From the NCBI RefSeq assembly GCF_029846115.1, contig NZ_JARVZZ010000001.1, forward strand, positions 2,542,001-2,606,000: 64,000 bases of DNA, read 5' to 3'. Numbering within the stretch: the first letter of the stretch is position 1; each line of letters opens with the position of its first letter. The DNA comes from Serratia marcescens (GTDB lineage: Bacteria; Pseudomonadota; Gammaproteobacteria; Enterobacterales; Enterobacteriaceae). Both the position numbers and the translations under genes were made by a program. Positions 62,639-64,000 of this stretch are shown piece after piece. The notes beneath the pieces were generated by a model that saw nothing but the letters and a program-made list of their open reading frames with translations, was not told where the DNA came from and made no database searches.

Positions 62639-63829
62639 ATGAATCAAACGACGATATCTGCGCCTGCCGGGAGCAGCGAGCGGTTGCCGCTGGGGGGCCT
62701 GCTGGCATTGGCGATGGCCGCTTTTATCACGCTGCTGACCGAGATCATGCCGGCGGGCGTGCTTTCTTCGATCGCGGGCGATTTGAACGTATCTGAAAGT
62801 CTGGCGGGGCAGTTCATCACCGCCTATGCGGTGGGGGCGTTGGTCGCCGCTATTCCGCTCACCGCATTGACGCAAGGCATGCGGCGCCGCCCCTTGCTCT
62901 TGAGTACGATCGGCGGTTTTGCCATCGTTAACCTCGTCACGGCGCTGTCGCATGATTACCACGTCTCATTGGCGACGCGTTTCTTCGCCGGCGTTTTCGG
63001 CGGCATCGTTTGGTCCTTGCTGGCCGGTTACGCCGTGCGCATGTCACCGGCCCATCTTGGCGGCCGCGCTATTGCGATCTCCGGCGCCGGCGCCACCCTG
63101 GCGCTGGTGCTCGGCGTACCGCTCGGCACGTTGCTTGGCCGAGCCATCGGCTGGCAGGGCGCCTTTGGCCTGATGACGTTGATGGCGCTGATGCTCGTGG
63201 TGTGGATCATCGCCATCGTGCCGGATTTCCCCGGCCAGGCTAAGGCGCATCGCCCGTCTCTGAGCGGCGTATTCTTGCAATGCGGGATCCGCGCCGTGCT
63301 GTTCGTGGTGTTCACCTTCATCGTTGCCCACAACATTCTGTATATCTACCTGGAGCCTTTCCTCACGCCGTCGGGGTTATCCGAGCGGGTCGATATCGTG
63401 CTGTTTATCTTCGGGCTGGGCGCGATTGCCGGATTGGGCGTCGCCGGGATGCTGGTCGATCGACGAGTCCAATCTCTTACGGTGATGAGCATCGTCATCT
63501 TTGCCCTCGCCGCCGTGCTGCTGGGAAGTGGGGGGCGGATAGCCCCGATGGTGTATCTCGCGGTCGCATTGTGGGGCGCGGCTTTCGGCGGTTTTGCCAC
63601 CCTCACGCAGACGGCATTGTCACGCCTTTCCGGCCGTGCGGCCGACGTGGCACAGTCCATGTATACCACGGGCTGGAATACCGCCGTGGCCGCCGGTGGC
63701 GCGATCGGCGGCATGCTGCTCGACAGGGGCGGGGCGGCCTCTTTTGCCTGGGCCATTATCGGGCTCCTCATCCTGTCTTTAACCGGCACGCTGTTTGCCA
63801 TGAATCGGGCGCTGGCCTCTCAGCGATGA
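62639..63829 (+). CDS. MFS transporter, drug/sugar efflux type (DHA1 family)
   Basis: A 396-aa inner membrane antiporter with about 12 hydrophobic segments. It resembles the AraJ/SotB/YdhP-like DHA1 branch: the start AMAAFITLLTEIMPAGVLSSIAGDLNVSESLAGQFITAYAVGA is typical. The loop-2 motif is weak (TQGMRRRP), and the motif-C-like AGATLALVLGVPLGTLLG marks a drug:H antiporter. The substrate is unknown. GGGGAG precedes the ATG at 62639. It is divergent from a LysR gene, the usual regulator-efflux pair. Its 3' end overlaps by 10 bp the end of a convergent gene. Confidence 0.88.
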   Translation: MNQTTISAPAGSSERLPLGGLLALAMAAFITLLTEIMPAGVLSSIAGDLNVSESLAGQFITAYAVGALVAAIPLTALTQGMRRRPLLLSTIGGFAIVNLVTALSHDYHVSLATRFFAGVFGGIVWSLLAGYAVRMSPAHLGGRAIAISGAGATLALVLGVPLGTLLGRAIGWQGAFGLMTLMALMLVVWIIAIVPDFPGQAKAHRPSLSGVFLQCGIRAVLFVVFTFIVAHNILYIYLEPFLTPSGLSERVDIVLFIFGLGAIAGLGVAGMLVDRRVQSLTVMSIVIFALAAVLLGSGGRIAPMVYLAVALWGAAFGGFATLTQTALSRLSGRAADVAQSMYTTGWNTAVAAGGAIGGMLLDRGGAASFAWAIIGLLILSLTGTLFAMNRALASQR

Positions 63830-64000
63830 GGCGATTGGCGTGCGGCGCGCGCCAAATCCTCCAGCAGCGCGTTCAACGCCTCGTCGGGCTGGACGGGGCG
63901 GCTGACCAGGCTGAGCGTGGCGCGGTAAGAGAGCGCCGCGCCGCCCAGCTGCCGCAGCAGCCCCTGTTCCACCCAGCGCGCCGCGTAGTGGGTGGGTAGG
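63820..64000 (-). CDS. C-terminal end of a LysR-family regulator (cut by window edge), possibly yeeY
   Basis: Minus-strand frame from the window end to a TGA at 63820-63822, 59 codons, ending ARAARQSPHR. The visible part (LPTHYAARWVEQGLLRQLG, then ATLSLVSRPVQPDEALNALLEDL) reads like the last strands and helix of a LysR effector domain. In E. coli yeeZ neighbours the LysR gene yeeY; this could be its homologue with the LysR/MFS pair inserted between. It overlaps the MFS gene end by 10 bp. Confidence 0.6.
   Translation of the reverse strand, partial: LPTHYAARWVEQGLLRQLGGAALSYRATLSLVSRPVQPDEALNALLEDLARAARQSPHR

Overview
The window is a chromosomal segment of a high-GC enterobacterium, most likely Serratia marcescens or a close relative. 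The flanks keep the familiar enterobacterial order: metG / apbC, then udk-dcd-asmA ... yegH at the left, and gnd, the his operon and yeeZ at the right. In the middle lies slaA-lipBCD, the S-layer protein gene with its ABC (type I) exporter, a combination described from S. marcescens. Identification rests on recognising protein families by eye; no search was run.

Layout. (1) 1-8.9 kb: core genes (metG fragment, apbC, a PAP2 phosphatase, udk, dcd, asmA, dcuC, yegH). (2) 8.9-29.4 kb: a Wzx/Wzy-type capsule locus. It opens with a JUMPstart/ops element and a tandem galU-galF pair, then wza-wzb-wzc, a stem-loop attenuator, and a strain-specific block. That block holds a CMP-nonulosonate synthetase, a CBS-NeuB-SAF-TIM-barrel fusion, a flippase, an acetyltransferase, a putative sialyltransferase-like enzyme, three GT4 glycosyltransferases, a WcaJ-type initiating transferase, a probable Wzy, and a secreted beta-helix protein resembling WcaM in type and position. 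From about 19.7 to 29.4 kb the DNA is visibly AT-rich. (3) 29.4-38.7 kb: a 1.36 kb non-coding stretch, then slaA and lipBCD. (4) 38.9-43.1 kb: manC, manB, galE (GDP-mannose and UDP-galactose supply). (5) 43.5-51.6 kb: an ABC-transporter-dependent O-antigen cluster: rmlC, rmlD, a WbbL-like rhamnosyltransferase, wzm, wzt with a C-terminal glycan-binding domain, and an 1124-residue multi-domain enzyme resembling the WbbB chain-terminating beta-Kdo transferase. (6) 51.8-60.6 kb: gnd and the convergent his operon with its leader peptide and attenuator. (7) 60.8-64.0 kb: yeeZ, a divergent LysR/MFS pair, and the 3' end of another LysR gene.

How it works together. Three surface systems sit side by side. 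The capsule is started by WcaJ (Glc-1-P on undecaprenyl phosphate), extended by the GT4 enzymes and perhaps an acidic nonulosonate, flipped and polymerised by Wzx/Wzy, and exported by Wza/Wzb/Wzc. The O-antigen is probably started by WecA (outside the window), primed with rhamnose by the WbbL-like enzyme, extended and capped by the WbbB-like enzyme, and exported by Wzm/Wzt. The S-layer protein is secreted by LipBCD and may sit on these glycans. The most unusual items are the NeuB fusion with its incomplete nonulosonate pathway, the multi-catalytic WbbB-like protein, the KR-type Tat-like signal on the beta-helix protein, and the composition break inside slaA.
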